Assembly: GCA_963921425.1 (NCBI GenBank)
Contig: OY992834.1
Location: forward strand, 868,001 to 932,000
DNA from: Dryas octopetala
Taxonomy: Eukaryota; Streptophyta; Magnoliopsida; Rosales; Rosaceae
Length of the DNA: 64,000 nucleotides
Reading direction: 5' to 3'
This document shows, piece by piece, positions 11,266 to 22,250 of this stretch. Position numbers and translations under genes: made by a program. Numbering within the stretch: position 1 is the first letter of the stretch; every line of letters begins with the position of its first letter. The notes under the pieces are model-generated. The model was not told where the DNA came from. It made no database searches and saw nothing but the letters and a program-made list of their open reading frames with translations.

Positions 11266-11437
11266 TACTATTTTTTCGAAGGAAACACTTAGATCTTTCC
11301 TCTTTGTTGAAAGTGTATAGGAGTAGAGTCCCCAGTATTTGTTTCGAAAAAATAAGAAGAAATGAGTCAAAATGTGTTCATCTCTTCATTGATTGGAATG
11401 GGTGTTAGGTCGGACAGTCCCCGATCCTAACTACATT

Positions 11438-14224
11438 TTACTGGTAATAAGTCTTCAAGTGTTCAGCGTTCCAGCTATGCTTGAGAGGCTTCCCAGCCAG
11501 AGTGGCCAAGTTGTAAGTGCCAGGCTTGACTATGCCTGTGATTCTGTATGGTCCGGTCCAGTTCGGATCGAATGAGCTCTCCTTGACAGCGAGGGGATTA
11601 TTTTTCATGACGAGGCTGCCCAATCCGAAGCTCCTGGGTCTGACCCTCTGGTTGTAGTATTTGGCTACCCTCTGTTGGTAAGCGGCTCGGCAGAGATTTG
11701 CGTCGGTTCGCCTCTCCTCGATTATGTCCAGGCCGAGCCGAAGACCGGTGTCATTGGTCTCGGGATTGTACGTGCCGGTCCGGAATGAAGGAGTCCCCAT
11801 TTCGACCGGGACGACGGCGTCAGTTCCGAATGCCAATGCATAGGGTGTTTCCTTCGTCGAGTTGCGATAGGAAGTTCGGTAAGACCAAAGCACCTCTGGC
11901 AAGAGTTCAGGCCAATTCCCCTTAGCATTATCCAGTTTAGTCTTGAGGGTCTTCTTGATGATCTTGTTGATGGCCTCGACCTGTCCGTTCGACTGCGGAT
12001 GGTAAGGCGCGATGAAGCGCAAGTTGATGTTCAGACGTGAACAAAAACTCCTGAACTTCTTGCAGTCGAACTGTTTGCCATTGTCCGCAATGATGGTGTG
12101 CGGCATGCCGAACCGGCATATGATGTTCTTCCAGACGAAGGTCTCCATCCGTTCGGCTGTGGTTGTGGCTAGGGGCTCGGCCTCGGCCCACTTGGTGAAG
12201 TAGTAGACTGCTACTACCGCCATGGTGACCTGCCCTTTCGCCTTCGGCATAGGGCCGATTAGATCGAGTCCCCACTGCGCGAACGGCCAGAGACTGGATA
12301 TGGAGGTCAGCAACTGGGGAGGTTGATGAGGGACTGCGGCGAACTGCTGGCATTTGATACAAGCGCGGGACAGATGATCTGCGTCCTTGTTCAGCGTTGG
12401 CCAGAAGTAACCCTGTCTGATCGTCTTGTAGGCTAGGGCTCTTCCTCCAGAGTGGTTGCCGCATATCCCCTCGTGGATTTCTCTCAGCACATCCTGGCCT
12501 TCTTGGGGAGTGACACACCGCAAGTAAGGCAGGGAGAAACTCCTCTTGTAGAGCTGACCATCGATCATGCTAAACCGAGCCGACCTCGTTTTGATGAGAC
12601 GTGCCTTGTCCCTCTCCGGGGGGAGGATCCCGGAGACCAAGTAGATGATGATCGGCGTCATCCAGTTCGGCTCGGCCTCGGTCTGCATGACAGTGACTTC
12701 GTTTTCGGCGGTGCTAGGTCTGTCCAGGATTTCAACTGGAACGTGCCTGGCGGACCCAGTATCCGTGGCCGAAGCCAGGAGCGCCAAGGCGTCGGCCCTG
12801 CAGTTTTCTGCCCTCGGGATTTGGGATATTTTGTATTTGTGGAAGTTCCCGAGCAGCAAACGGGTCTTCTCGAGATAGGCAGTCATGCTGGGCTCCCGAG
12901 TCTCATACTCTCCCAATATCTGATTGACGATTAGTTGGGAGTCGCTGAAGATGTTCAGTTTGGTCGCGCCGAGCTCCTTTGCCAATCTGAGCCCGGCGAT
13001 GAGTGCCTCATACTCTGCTTCATTGTTGGATGCTTGAAATTTGAAGCGAAGAGCATACTCCATCACAACTTGTTCTGGGGAGATCAGAACAAGCCCGGCT
13101 CCGCTTCCCATGGCGTTGGAAGATCCGTCCACATAGAGGGTCCAGGTGAGGAGATCAACCTGGCCGCGTTCGTTGATTGTGTTCGGATCGGACGCCGTTG
13201 GCATAGCGTCGGTGCGCGGTGGGTCCTTCGTAGAGGTGGTCGACTCACAGATGAAGTTCGACATAGCCTGACCCTTGATGGCCGTCCTGGGACGGTAGAT
13301 GATGTCAAACTCGCCAAGCTCGACTGACCACTGGATGAGCCGACCCGAAGTCTCGGGTTTTGCCAGGATTTGTCTGAGCGGCTGATCCGTCAAGACAACG
13401 ATTGAATGAGCCTGGAAGTAGGGCCTCAACTTCCGAGCCGAGCTGACCAGGGCGAGAGCCATCTTCTCGAACCTTGGATATCTGGTCTCGGCATCGGCGA
13501 GGGCTCGGCTCGTATAGAAGACGGGGTGTTGTACACCACCGACCTCTCTCACTAGAACTGAGCTGAGAGCCGAGTCAGAGACAGAGAGGTAGAGAAAAAG
13601 TTCTTCACCTTCCTCTGGTTTGGATAAGATGGGAGGTTCCCCCATGTGACTTTTCAGATCTTGAAAGGCCTGCTCGCATTGGGGGGTCCATTCTATGTTC
13701 TTCCCTGCTCCCCTTAAGGCTTTGAAGAAAGGGAGGCACCGGTCGGTGGATTTCGAGATGAACCGGTTCAGGGCGGCAACTCTTCCAGTCAGACTCTGGA
13801 TTTCCTTGCGTGTCCTTGGGGACTTCATGTCGATCAAAGCCTGGATCTTCTCTGGATTGGCATCGATCCCCCGTTGGCTGACCAGGTAGCCAAGGAACTT
13901 TCCTGACCGAACCCCAAAGACACATTTGGCCGGGTTCAGCCGCATCTGATACTCCTTCAGGACTCCGAACATGTCTGAGAGGTCCCTGACATGATCGTCC
14001 GCCTTGATGCTTTTGACCAGCATGTCATCCACGTAAACCTCTACGGATTTGCCGATGGAAGATCTGAACATGTGGTTGACCAGCCTTTGGTAGGTGGCTC
14101 CGGCGTTTTTGAGTCCGAAGGGCATGACCTTGTAGCAGTACATGCCGCGGTCCGTTATGAAAGATGTGCCCTCCTGGTCGGACTTGTGCATGAGGATCTG
14201 GTTATACCCAGAATAAGCGTCCAT
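11438..14224 (-). pseudogene. pol part of the Tat element: RT, RNase H, second RNase H, integrase
   Basis: The 928-codon frame begins inside RT (MDAYSGYNQI). Seen in order: RT palm with YVDDM (about residue 65); a degenerate gypsy-type RNase H region (about 200-300); a second, plant Tat-type RNase H region starting TLYVDGSSNAMGSGAG (about 360) with NNEAEYEAL and SDSQL; an integrase zinc finger (HEGICGNHSGG ... CIKCQQF); the integrase core with WGLDLIGP, IIADNGKQFD and NGQVEAINK; and a C-terminal region ending in LKTYYQ. It has no start of its own and would be made as part of a gag-pol polyprotein, but it is separated from gag-protease by a frameshifting deletion in RT near 14245. The frame is otherwise open, as expected for a young copy. 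Confidence 0.9.
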
Positions 14225-17200
14225 GAAGCTGAGGAGCTGATGCCCTGCTGTCGCATCGACAAGCCCTGTTCAGATCGGTGAAGTCCACGCACATCCTCCA
14301 CTTCCCGTTGTTCTTTTTCACCATGACCACGTTGGCAAGCCAGTCGGGATAATTGACCTCCCGGATGAACCCGTTGTTTTGCAACTTGGTTACCTCCTCA
14401 GCCATGGCGGCGTATCGGACCGGATCGTATGACCTCCTCTTCTGACGGACCGGTTTGCATCCCGGGTCGGTGTTCAGCCTGTGGGTGATCACGTCAGACG
14501 ATATGCCTGGCATGTCATCGTAAGACCAGGCGAACACTTCCGCATTGGCACGGAGGAAGTCGACTATGGCAGAACGTTGCTCGGGGCTGATCTGAGTCCC
14601 CACTCGGACGAGCCGATCTGGTGTCTCGACCGAGATCGGCACTTCCTCCCAAGCCTCGGTGGGAAGGGGCCGAGAATCTGGGTTCGGCTCGGAAGTGAAG
14701 TCGAATGTTTCCGCCCTCGGCCATCTGCCTGAATCAGCGATGGAGTCAAGTTCCTGTGAGTTCGGCAGTTGACCCTTCTGCTTGATCGAAGCGGCGTAGC
14801 AAGACCGAGCCGAGCACTGGTCTCCCTGAATGACGATGCAGTCGTCGCCCACCGGACACTTGATGAGGAGGTTGGCGTAATGGACGATGCAGTCAAGGTC
14901 GACCAGAGCCGGTCTGCCCAGAATGATGTTGTAGGCTGACGGTTGCTTGACGACGATGAAGTACGTCATGCAGGTCTTCTTGATCGGTCCCTTCCCGAGC
15001 GAAAGGGGAAGGTAAATGTGTCCGAGGGGCTGAACCACTTCTCCCCCGAATCCGACCAAGGCAGGTGTATCGGTCTCCAGCTTATCCTCGCCGATTCCCA
15101 TCTGCGCGAACGCAGAGTGGTAGAGGATGTTGACTGAGCTCCCTCCATCGACGAAGGAGCGTGCAATGGTAGTTCCGGCCACCTCAGCCACTATGACGAC
15201 CGGATCATAGTGGGGGAAGATGATCTCATTTGCTTCGTTAGGCTCGAAGGTGACCGGTGCCCAGTCTTTCCGTTGTCTTTTGGAAGTGCTGGGCTGACCC
15301 GCTTGGATCGACAGGGACTCGTGAGCTTGAGCCGCCTGTCTGACATACTCCTTCTGGGATCGGTTAGAGCTTCCCACGAAGGTTGGTCCCCCGCCGATTG
15401 ATCCGATGGCAGCATCCTGGACCTCGATGGTGTTGGTGGGCTTCTTCGGCGCGGCCTTGGGTACCCTAGGCCCACCGGCCAGGAATTGATTGATCTTACC
15501 CGCCCGGGCAAGAGTCTCAATCCCGTCGCGGAGAGCGTAGCAATCACCCGTGACGTGGCTGTGATTGGAGTGGTATTTGCAGAAGACGCCCTCCCTAATT
15601 TTGTCCGGGGGTGGTCCCTTGATCTCCCTGGCAGCTGGGAGTTGGTCCTTGATCTCGGAAAAGATCGCCTCCAGACCGGCATTGAGGGGAGTGTACTCCG
15701 TGTACTGGACAAACTTGGGCCCCTTGCCCAGAAGTTGGCGTGGCTCCTCGGTCCTGGTCTTCTTGGATTGGACCTGGGGTTTGGGACTTGCAACCTCTCC
15801 CTCCTTCCTCTTGGCCGAGGTCGGCCTAGGATTCAGGGCCTCCACCTGAGCATCCCACTCCTCAGCCCGCGCCCACTTAGTGGCTTCGGCAGAGAGCTCA
15901 TCGTAAGTGGAGGGAGGATTCCTCATTAGGTGGGAGCGGAGTCCCCCGGCGTGCAGACCTTGCATGAGGGCGTTCTTAGCTGACCTATCATCGCAATCGT
16001 CGCACTTCGTGTATTCGATGTTGAAGCGGATCAGATAGGCCTTGAGGCTCTCCCCTTCCTGCTGCTTAATGAGCGACATATCGTTCAAGTTGTAGAGTCG
16101 TTCGGATACAACCCGATATCTCGCCAGGAAGGCTCTCCGGAGGTCGGAGAAGGAGTCGATGGAGTTCGGTTGGAGAGTTCGGAACCATCCCCGAGCCGAG
16201 CCCTTCAAGGTCGAAGGGAAGATTCTGCACTTCGTGGCTTCAGATGCCTGACGGGCCTCCATGGCGTATCTGAAGCTGTCAAGATGGTCGTAGGGATCCT
16301 TGGCCCCATCGTACTGATCCATCTTGGGGGGCTTGGTGTCGCGGGAAACCTCAGCATCCATGATTCTGCTGGTGTACGGGAGGGGGAGTTCCTCTCCGTG
16401 GTCGGCTTTACCGGTATACCCCCTGGAGACCTCGACGTGGCCGAGCCGATCGTGGACGCTCCGGATTTGGTCCTGGACCAAAGTCCGGACAAGATTTTCC
16501 ACGTCGGGCGGGGTCGGCTCGGCCGCATTTTCCCCCGAGCATTCGGCCTGGTTACCAAGTCTCTCACTCACCGGCTGACGAGTGATCCTCTCGCTCACCG
16601 GTCGTCGATCCGACATGATCATAGTCGATCCCAGTCGGTCGCTCACCGATCGTCTCCCTGAGTGAGCTCCTGATGGGGAAGGATCCTGGCCGGTGATGGG
16701 ACCGAGCCTATCCCCAATCGGGACCCTGGTTTCGGCCGAATTGGCTGGACTGTTGGCCCCTAATCTGGATTGGGCCGGGGGTCGTCGGTTTGTATTCGGG
16801 TCGGCACGGTCTCCGCCCGAATTCCTGGGGACACGTTTCCCGAAAGCCGCCTGTTTTTGCTGAAGAAGACGGTGGGCGTTCAGGCACTCGGCCTGTTCGG
16901 CCGGGGGCATGTCCTCGAAGCCCGGGAAGACGTGATCCGAGTCCTGCCGATCGGTCTGGTCGTTCGGCTCGGCAGGAGTGCTTTGCCGAGAAGGAGACGG
17001 TGAAAGGACCTCCTGCTCGGTTCGGGTCCGGCGCGATCGGAAACCCGATCCCCCACTATTCTCAAGCTGAGCACGGTGGCGTGCAAGTTCCCCGGCCAGC
17101 TCGGCCTGTTTTGCAAGCAGCTCATTATTCTGCTTCAGGAGTGCATTTTCAGCGGCTAGATGTCGCTGGCTCTCCTTAAGGAGCTTGTGAGCAGCTCGGA

Positions 17201-17336
17201 TTTTTGAGGGACCTTTGGACTTAGATGTCCTGGGGAGTTGTGCTCCCCTCCTCTTCTCAGGTGTCTCAGGTTAATGTTGTTCATCATTCTGAGACGCCCC
17301 CGAAGAAGAGCTGGTGTCCCGATAGACGGTAGCCAT
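14202..17336 (-). pseudogene. gag-protease and N-terminal RT of the Tat element, with early stop
   Basis: The likely gag start is the ATG at 17336. That frame meets TAA at codon 22 (17271-17273) and is then open, without a Met, through 16910 to 14202. Before the Met at 16910 the frame encodes a coiled-coil-like segment (HKLLKESQRHLAAENALLKQ), supporting the upstream start. Within the 902 codons from 16910: a gag capsid-like region at about 190-330 (PFAM Retrotrans_gag type, with FRTLQPNSIDSFSDLRRAF), a Cys/His segment (CKYHSNHSHVTGDC), and an aspartic protease with FVDGGSSVNILY. The frame ends in RT just after WRMCVDFTDLNRAC, where a deletion shifts it into 23 unrelated-looking residues. Two independent breaks make this a pseudogene. 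A short protein from 16910 by internal initiation is possible but unlikely. Confidence 0.85.
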
Positions 17337-17401
17337 GATGACTTGTGTGAAGGAAGAGCTTAGCACTTGTGGTGATGAACACAACGGCTGAAGTCAGCTT
17401 C

Positions 17402-17417
17402 CCACAGACGGCGCCAA
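17402..17417 (-). other. Primer binding site candidate
   Basis: Two bases inside the 5' LTR, the minus strand reads TTGGCGCCGTCTGTGGG. Its first nine bases after T complement the 3' end of plant tRNA-Asp (ending ACGGCGCCA, from memory); the rest diverges. This fixes the right LTR as the 5' LTR. Confidence 0.65.
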
Positions 17418-17419
17418 TC

Positions 17420-18490
17420 TGTTGATGCAAATTCTCGTAAGGTAGATGCAACAACTCAGAATAGCTGATCTGGCTGATCAGGTGCTTTGCTGGATGATGA
17501 AGTGGATGTTGGTTGAGATCTTCCTGCAAAAGAAACAAGATCAAAGGAGATGGACCGGTGTGGTACCAGCCAAACACACTTCGATGATGAAATCAGTGAT
17601 GGTGTTTGATGGTGGATGAGGAAGGACAGAGGATGAACTTGGGAGAATAGGAAGAACAAGGAAAATGTTCTGGGTTATTCTCAGCAAGTTGGGTAAGCTC
17701 TTTGGTGAGTGGAAATTTTGTGTAAGTGTTTGTGGGTAGATGCATAGATTGCTAGATCCCCCTTTTGTGCATATATGATCTCTTTATATAGACAAAGGAA
17801 GACTTAATGATTAAGTTACCTGCATGTGAATGAATGGTTGCCAGAGACCCACGCATCTGGCCAGACCTAGTTGCATGTTCAGCTGCTTGCTTCCTCAGCA
17901 TTCAATGCTGCATTGAATGCCCTATTAAATGCAAGGTTGGAAGGTTCAGGCAAACTGCCCCAGTAGTCATGAATGCAGGCCTGACATTCCCTCTGTCAGA
18001 AGATTTGTGTCAGGTGCATTTAAGTGTGGCGGTTCGTCCCAGCGTGATCTTCCTGGGAATGGCGACGGAGAGCCGAGCCGAGCCGATACGAACACATGTT
18101 CCTATGCGTAGACATGAAGTCCATGTGTGGTCGGATCGGACATGGGATTCCAGACCGAGCCGGTCCAGTAGACTGGGATCTTTCCGAGCCCTAACTGGCC
18201 GACGTCAGAACTCGAAAGGTGACCATCCCCTGCGCCGAGCCGAGCCGAGCCGAACTGAGATGATCGTGGGAAGATGGACACTCGATCTTCGAAGATCATC
18301 GGTTCGGCTCGGACCGAACATGGAGGGCCCGGTGTGGAGACCTGGTCTGAGCTGGTAGAGGAAGTGCTGAGCAGTGATGATGTGGAGGTCAAAGTTTGAC
18401 CACTGAGAGTCAACTCCGAGGTGGATGTTGACCAGCCACGTGTCGAGCCATGATTGGCTGTTCGGATTGATGTGGATTTTCCCACAAACA
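17420..18490 (-). repeat. Right LTR (5' LTR of the element)
   Basis: 1071 bp, TG...CA, equal in length to the left LTR. The TSD ATATC follows directly at 18491. Transcription of the element would start here, reading toward lower coordinates. Confidence 0.95.
17782..17790 (-). promoter_or_regulatory. LTR TATA box
   Basis: TATATAAAG on the minus strand inside the 5' LTR, about 360 bp from its inner edge. This leaves room for R and U5 regions before the PBS. The 3' LTR carries the same box at 6727-6735. Confidence 0.6.
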
Positions 18491-18495
18491 ATATC

Positions 18496-18833
18496 TATCA
18501 AACATTATATGTTATACATTATATTTGATTAAATTTCAATTTATATTGGTAATTTGGTATATAATAATTAGTATTATTATAATTAAATAGAAAATAAATT
18601 GAAAGTATACCGAAAATGAACTGAAGATATACTGAACTAAATAAAAATAAACCGAAAGTATTCAATACCAAAACTACCGAAATCAAACCGAAAATCAAAA
18701 TTTATCAAAAATTACCGAACCAAAAATACCAAAACTAAAACATACCGAGATTGAAAAATACCGAAATTTTTTGTTTTATTTTGGTAAGTCCAAATAATCC
18801 AATATCGAACCGAACTGACTCCTGGGCAGCCCT
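18496..18833. mobile_element. Right part of the ACCGAA-rich repeat
   Basis: Contains repeated ACCGAA/ATACCGAA units and ends near GGGCAGCCC. It is the apparent continuation of 5775-6364 across the LTR element, since the ATATC target duplication joins the two. Exact end unclear. Confidence 0.5.
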
Positions 18834-19052
18834 GATCTTTCCTGCCTTTTTAATTGAGAGTAAAATAGGAATCGTAAAAGAATTGAGTGTGGGGTTTGAA
18901 AAGAAAATTGCAGGTGTCTTTTAGAATCCCCAAACATCTATTTGAATACAAATGGAATGATGTTTCAGCCCACGCCCACCCTGCACTTGCTTCTCGGGGG
19001 TTGGACTAGACCCAAGTCACCCAAACCGGCCCATCCAGACCCATTAAACAGT

Positions 19053-19113
19053 GGCGCCAAAGAATTAAAGGAAATGACCCAAGGTGGCGCCAAACCCAAA
19101 TTAAGGCGCGAAA
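19053..19113 (+). promoter_or_regulatory. Three E2F-type sites upstream of ATXR6
   Basis: GGCGCCAAA occurs at 19053-19061 and 19086-19094, and GGCGCGAAA (the reverse of TTTCGCGCC) at 19105-19113, all within 130 bp of the ATXR6 start codon. They fit the plant E2F consensus. From memory, Arabidopsis ATXR6 is expressed at S phase and is an E2F target, so these are likely functional cell-cycle elements. Confidence 0.8.
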
Positions 19114-19180
19114 TCCCCTCACTGGTTAAATAGCACATCACCCGAGAAGCAACCAAACCGGAAAAGTTCATTCAGCAAAA

Positions 19181-21655
19181 ATGGTGGTGCTGAGGCGAAG
19201 AACGCAAGCTCTGAAGCCTCTCTCTCGCTCCCAAACCGTAGATGCTGACCACCATAGTGCAGAGTCTGATTCTGAGTACGACGACGTTTGCTGCGAGGAA
19301 TGTGGGTCCGGTGATTCTCCGACGGAGCTTCTTCTGTGCGACAGGTGTGATAAAGGGTACCATTTGTTTTGCCTTAGACCCATACTCGTTAACGTGCCCA
19401 AAGGGTCTTGGTTTGGGCCTTGTTGCTCCAAGTACAAAAATCCCAAGTGTAAGTTCATGGATTTCCTTTCTCTTTTTTCCCCCATTTACTATTGATCCAG
19501 ATTCATTAGAGAACTTTTGGGTTATTTGGTGCTACTAATTTTGTTAAGTGATTTGCATGTTTGATTGGATTGGTAGACGTTTGGAAGTTCACATGCTCCA
19601 ATCTCATTGTTTCATTTATATGTTCCTTAGATTGGATTTTGTTGACGCACAATTTTAATTACTGCCTTTCTTTGGTACTACAGCTTTCCCTCTCGTTCAG
19701 ACCAAAATTGTTGATTTCTTTCGGATTCAAAGGTCTGCAGAATCGACCCAGAAGATAAATCAAGGTAAAAGCCAATAAAACTATTTCACAAGAATTTATA
19801 TTCTTTGTTCATTTCTGGGTTCCTTCATACTTTCATAGCATAGCTTATTTGGGTCATTTAAATTTTGGGTAAAAGCCAATATAAAATAGTTTACTAGGAT
19901 TTATATTCTTTTTTATTTTTGGGTTCTTCTGCAATTCTTTATTCTTTATATCTCTCTGTTGGGTTATAATTTGTGATGTTTTGGTTCTATTTTCTGCCCT
20001 TGTTTACAGATAACCGAAAGAAGCGTAGGCGGGCAGGTAGCTTGGTGATGTCCAAAAGGAAAAGGAAATTGTTGCCGTTTAGTCCCAGTGAGGACCAAAC
20101 AAGGAGATTGGAACAAATGGCATCCCTAGCAACAGCATTGACGGCCACTGGGACTGAGTTCAGTAATGAGCTTACTTATAGGTCTGGCATGGCTCCAAGA
20201 CGGGCCAATTGTGCCGCTCTTGAGCAAGGAGGAATGCAGGTAAATTGCAACATTCACTTTTCCAACACAATAAATTGTTTCACTGTACATTTGGGTATCT
20301 TATGGATGGTTGGGCTAATAGACTGAATTCTCTCTTTAACCAATATGGTCTGGGAGATAATTCAATGTTTGGGTGCATTTGAGCTGAATTAGAAATCATA
20401 GTAGTGCACAATAGTTCATGCCTATGATGCACTGAAGGTTCTCATATTTGAATTAAGTGATGTTCATTATATGATCTATTGATTTGTTCCTTCGTTTCTC
20501 ATGTGGGTTACTGTTTTGTTAATCCATTGACAGTAACATATCTGATTTTCAAGATACTGTGTTCCAGGTTTTGTCGAAAGAAGATCTTGAAACCTTGAAT
20601 TTGTGCAAAAGCATGATGGAGAGAGGAGAATGTCCACCCCTCATGGTTGTTTTTGATCCTCAGGAGGGGTGAGTTTATGAAGAACAATAGATTTTTTTTT
20701 TATAGTTGGTATAATTGGACTCCTGACTCAGTATGCTCCTTGGTTTTCACAGGTTCACCGTTGAGGCTGATAAACATATAAAGGACTTGACTATAATCAC
20801 AGAATATGCTGGAGATGTTGATTACTTGAAGAACCGTGAAAATGATGATGGGGATAGCATGATGACATTGCTTTCAGCTGCTAAGCCTTCCAAAAGCCTT
20901 GTCATTTGTCCTGACAAGTATGGTAACATTGCCCGATTCATCAATGGCATCAACAATCACACACCGTAAGCTCATCCTCCTTCCCAAAATTTGATTTTTT
21001 CTGCCTTAAATGTGTATTCCATTATATAAAATTCCTGTGAGCTATAATTGAAATTGGTAAATTAGATGGATGCATTGTCTTCTATAAGAATGCCTTTCAT
21101 GGGATGTCATAACACTTTGCTTATCTCTTGGTTAAATGGGTGATTACTGTGTGACAGAATCTCGGTAATCTCAGAAGGGATGCTGGTGGTGCAAATGTGT
21201 AAATCTGGAACAGTAATCAGTCTCCAGGAAAAAAAACACCTTATAGGTGGTTTAAGTAAATCTTAGGTGCCTTGTAGACAAGTGTTGAATGATTAATAGA
21301 TCTATTCAAATATTTAAACAACTTAGATTTGGCAGAAATTTTATGTAAGCCATAATGTATGTCTGTTATTTTCTACCAGGCATTCATATTGCAAAATGCA
21401 TTTTTTTTCTAATAAGTGTTGAACATCTCTTTTAAGCATGGAATAGTTTGCTACTGTGCCAATGTAATAATCAAAGTTACTGGAATTTGGTGCAGGGATG
21501 GGAGAAAGAAGCAGAACCTAAAATGTGTAAGATTTGATGTCAATGGTGAGGGCCGGGTTTTACTGATTGCTAACAGAGATATACCGAAGGGAGAGAGATT
21601 GTATTATGATTACAATGGATATGAGAATGAATATCCAACTGAACACTTTGTTTAG
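19181..21655 (+). CDS. ATXR6: Histone H3K27 monomethyltransferase ATXR6 (6 exons)
   Basis: Exons 19181-19448, 19684-19764, 20010-20239, 20568-20668, 20753-20965, 21496-21655 give 1053 nt, 350 aa, near the Arabidopsis ATXR6 length. Domains: N-terminal basic segment; PHD finger at about 37-84; a PCNA-interacting box QTKIVDFF at 95-102; a basic region (DNRKKRRR); and a divergent SET domain at about 215-340 with FTVEAD, RFINGINNH and a C-terminal YYDYNGYENEYPTEHFV. Members monomethylate H3K27 on replication-dependent H3.1 to keep heterochromatin silent and stop over-replication, acting at PCNA in S phase. One oddity is that the PHD motif normally read as WFCPSC is WFGPCC, so the zinc-ligand Cys expected at residue 79 is Gly. 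The lack of a plastid-type N-terminal extension and the overall similarity favour ATXR6 over ATXR5. Confidence 0.95.
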
Positions 21656-22016
21656 CTTTCTTTATGTTACTGATTCCCTACACCAAGCTAAATGAAGCTA
21701 ATGGACCTCAAACAGGCTATTTGCACACATGATCCCTGATTGCTTTTGTTGTACACCCCACAGTTCTTATTTCAATTCAGATTTTTGAAAAATAACTCCT
21801 TAAATGAAGTGAGAAACAGGAATAAAAAAACATTTTTGAATTTTGGTGTCTAATTTTTGGATTACAACATGTTAATTGCTGTCTTGCTGATGACATCCTT
21901 AAAGATTTGAAAATGGCTAAAGGTCTGCATTGTCTTCTGGAAGAGTGACTGCTCTTAGCTACTACAATCACTTTAGCCAGAAATTTGGCCTTGGAAATGA
22001 GTTAATACTAAGTTCA

Positions 22017-22250
22017 TTTTGTACTGTTTTTAAAATTGGCAAAAGCGCTTTCAGATTAGTAAAAGCGCTTTTGGTTGTGTTTGACAGAAATAAATAAAAG
22101 TGCTTATGAGTTATAAAAGCGTTTTTAAGTGATTTTTTAAGAAGCACCAAGTGCTTTTGCATGAAGCACTTGAAGTTTTTATAAAAATTTATTTGTGCTT
22201 ATAAGCATAAGCGCTTTCAACAAAAGCGTTTTTAAAAAGCAGTACCCCCT
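22017..22250. mobile_element. Degenerate copy of the TTA-type MITE
   Basis: The interior (TTTTTAAAATTGGCAAAAGCG, repeated AAAAGCGCTTTT blocks, AAAGCAGTACC end) matches the intact copy at 25723-26014, but the outer GGGCCCGTTTG ends are lost. It lies about 0.4 kb downstream of ATXR6. Confidence 0.75.

Larger units (their letters stand above)
6365..18490 (-). mobile_element. Ty3/gypsy Tat-like LTR retrotransposon, defective but recent
   Basis: This is a complete 12,126-bp element with two 1071-bp LTRs (6365-7435 and 17420-18490), each TG...CA, flanked by the 5-bp duplication ATATC (6360-6364 and 18491-18495). Gag-pol reads on minus, so the right LTR is the 5' LTR. A PBS-like TGGCGCCGT lies just inside the right LTR and a purine-rich tract just inside the left LTR. 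Order in element sense: 5' LTR, PBS, gag, protease, RT, two RNase H-like regions, integrase, a 71-bp repeat array, an ORF on the opposite strand, PPT, 3' LTR. The second RNase H region and the extra antisense ORF are hallmarks of the plant Tat lineage. By eye the LTRs differ at about 8 sites, which suggests insertion within roughly the last million years. The element cannot encode its own proteins because gag and RT are broken. Confidence 0.95.

Noticed and set aside
11698-16661. Many plus-strand ORFs opposite gag-pol (for example 12452-12934, 15486-15929, 16170-16661)
   Set aside because: They are shadows of the GC-rich gag-pol frame, carry no domain, and have no splice or promoter context.
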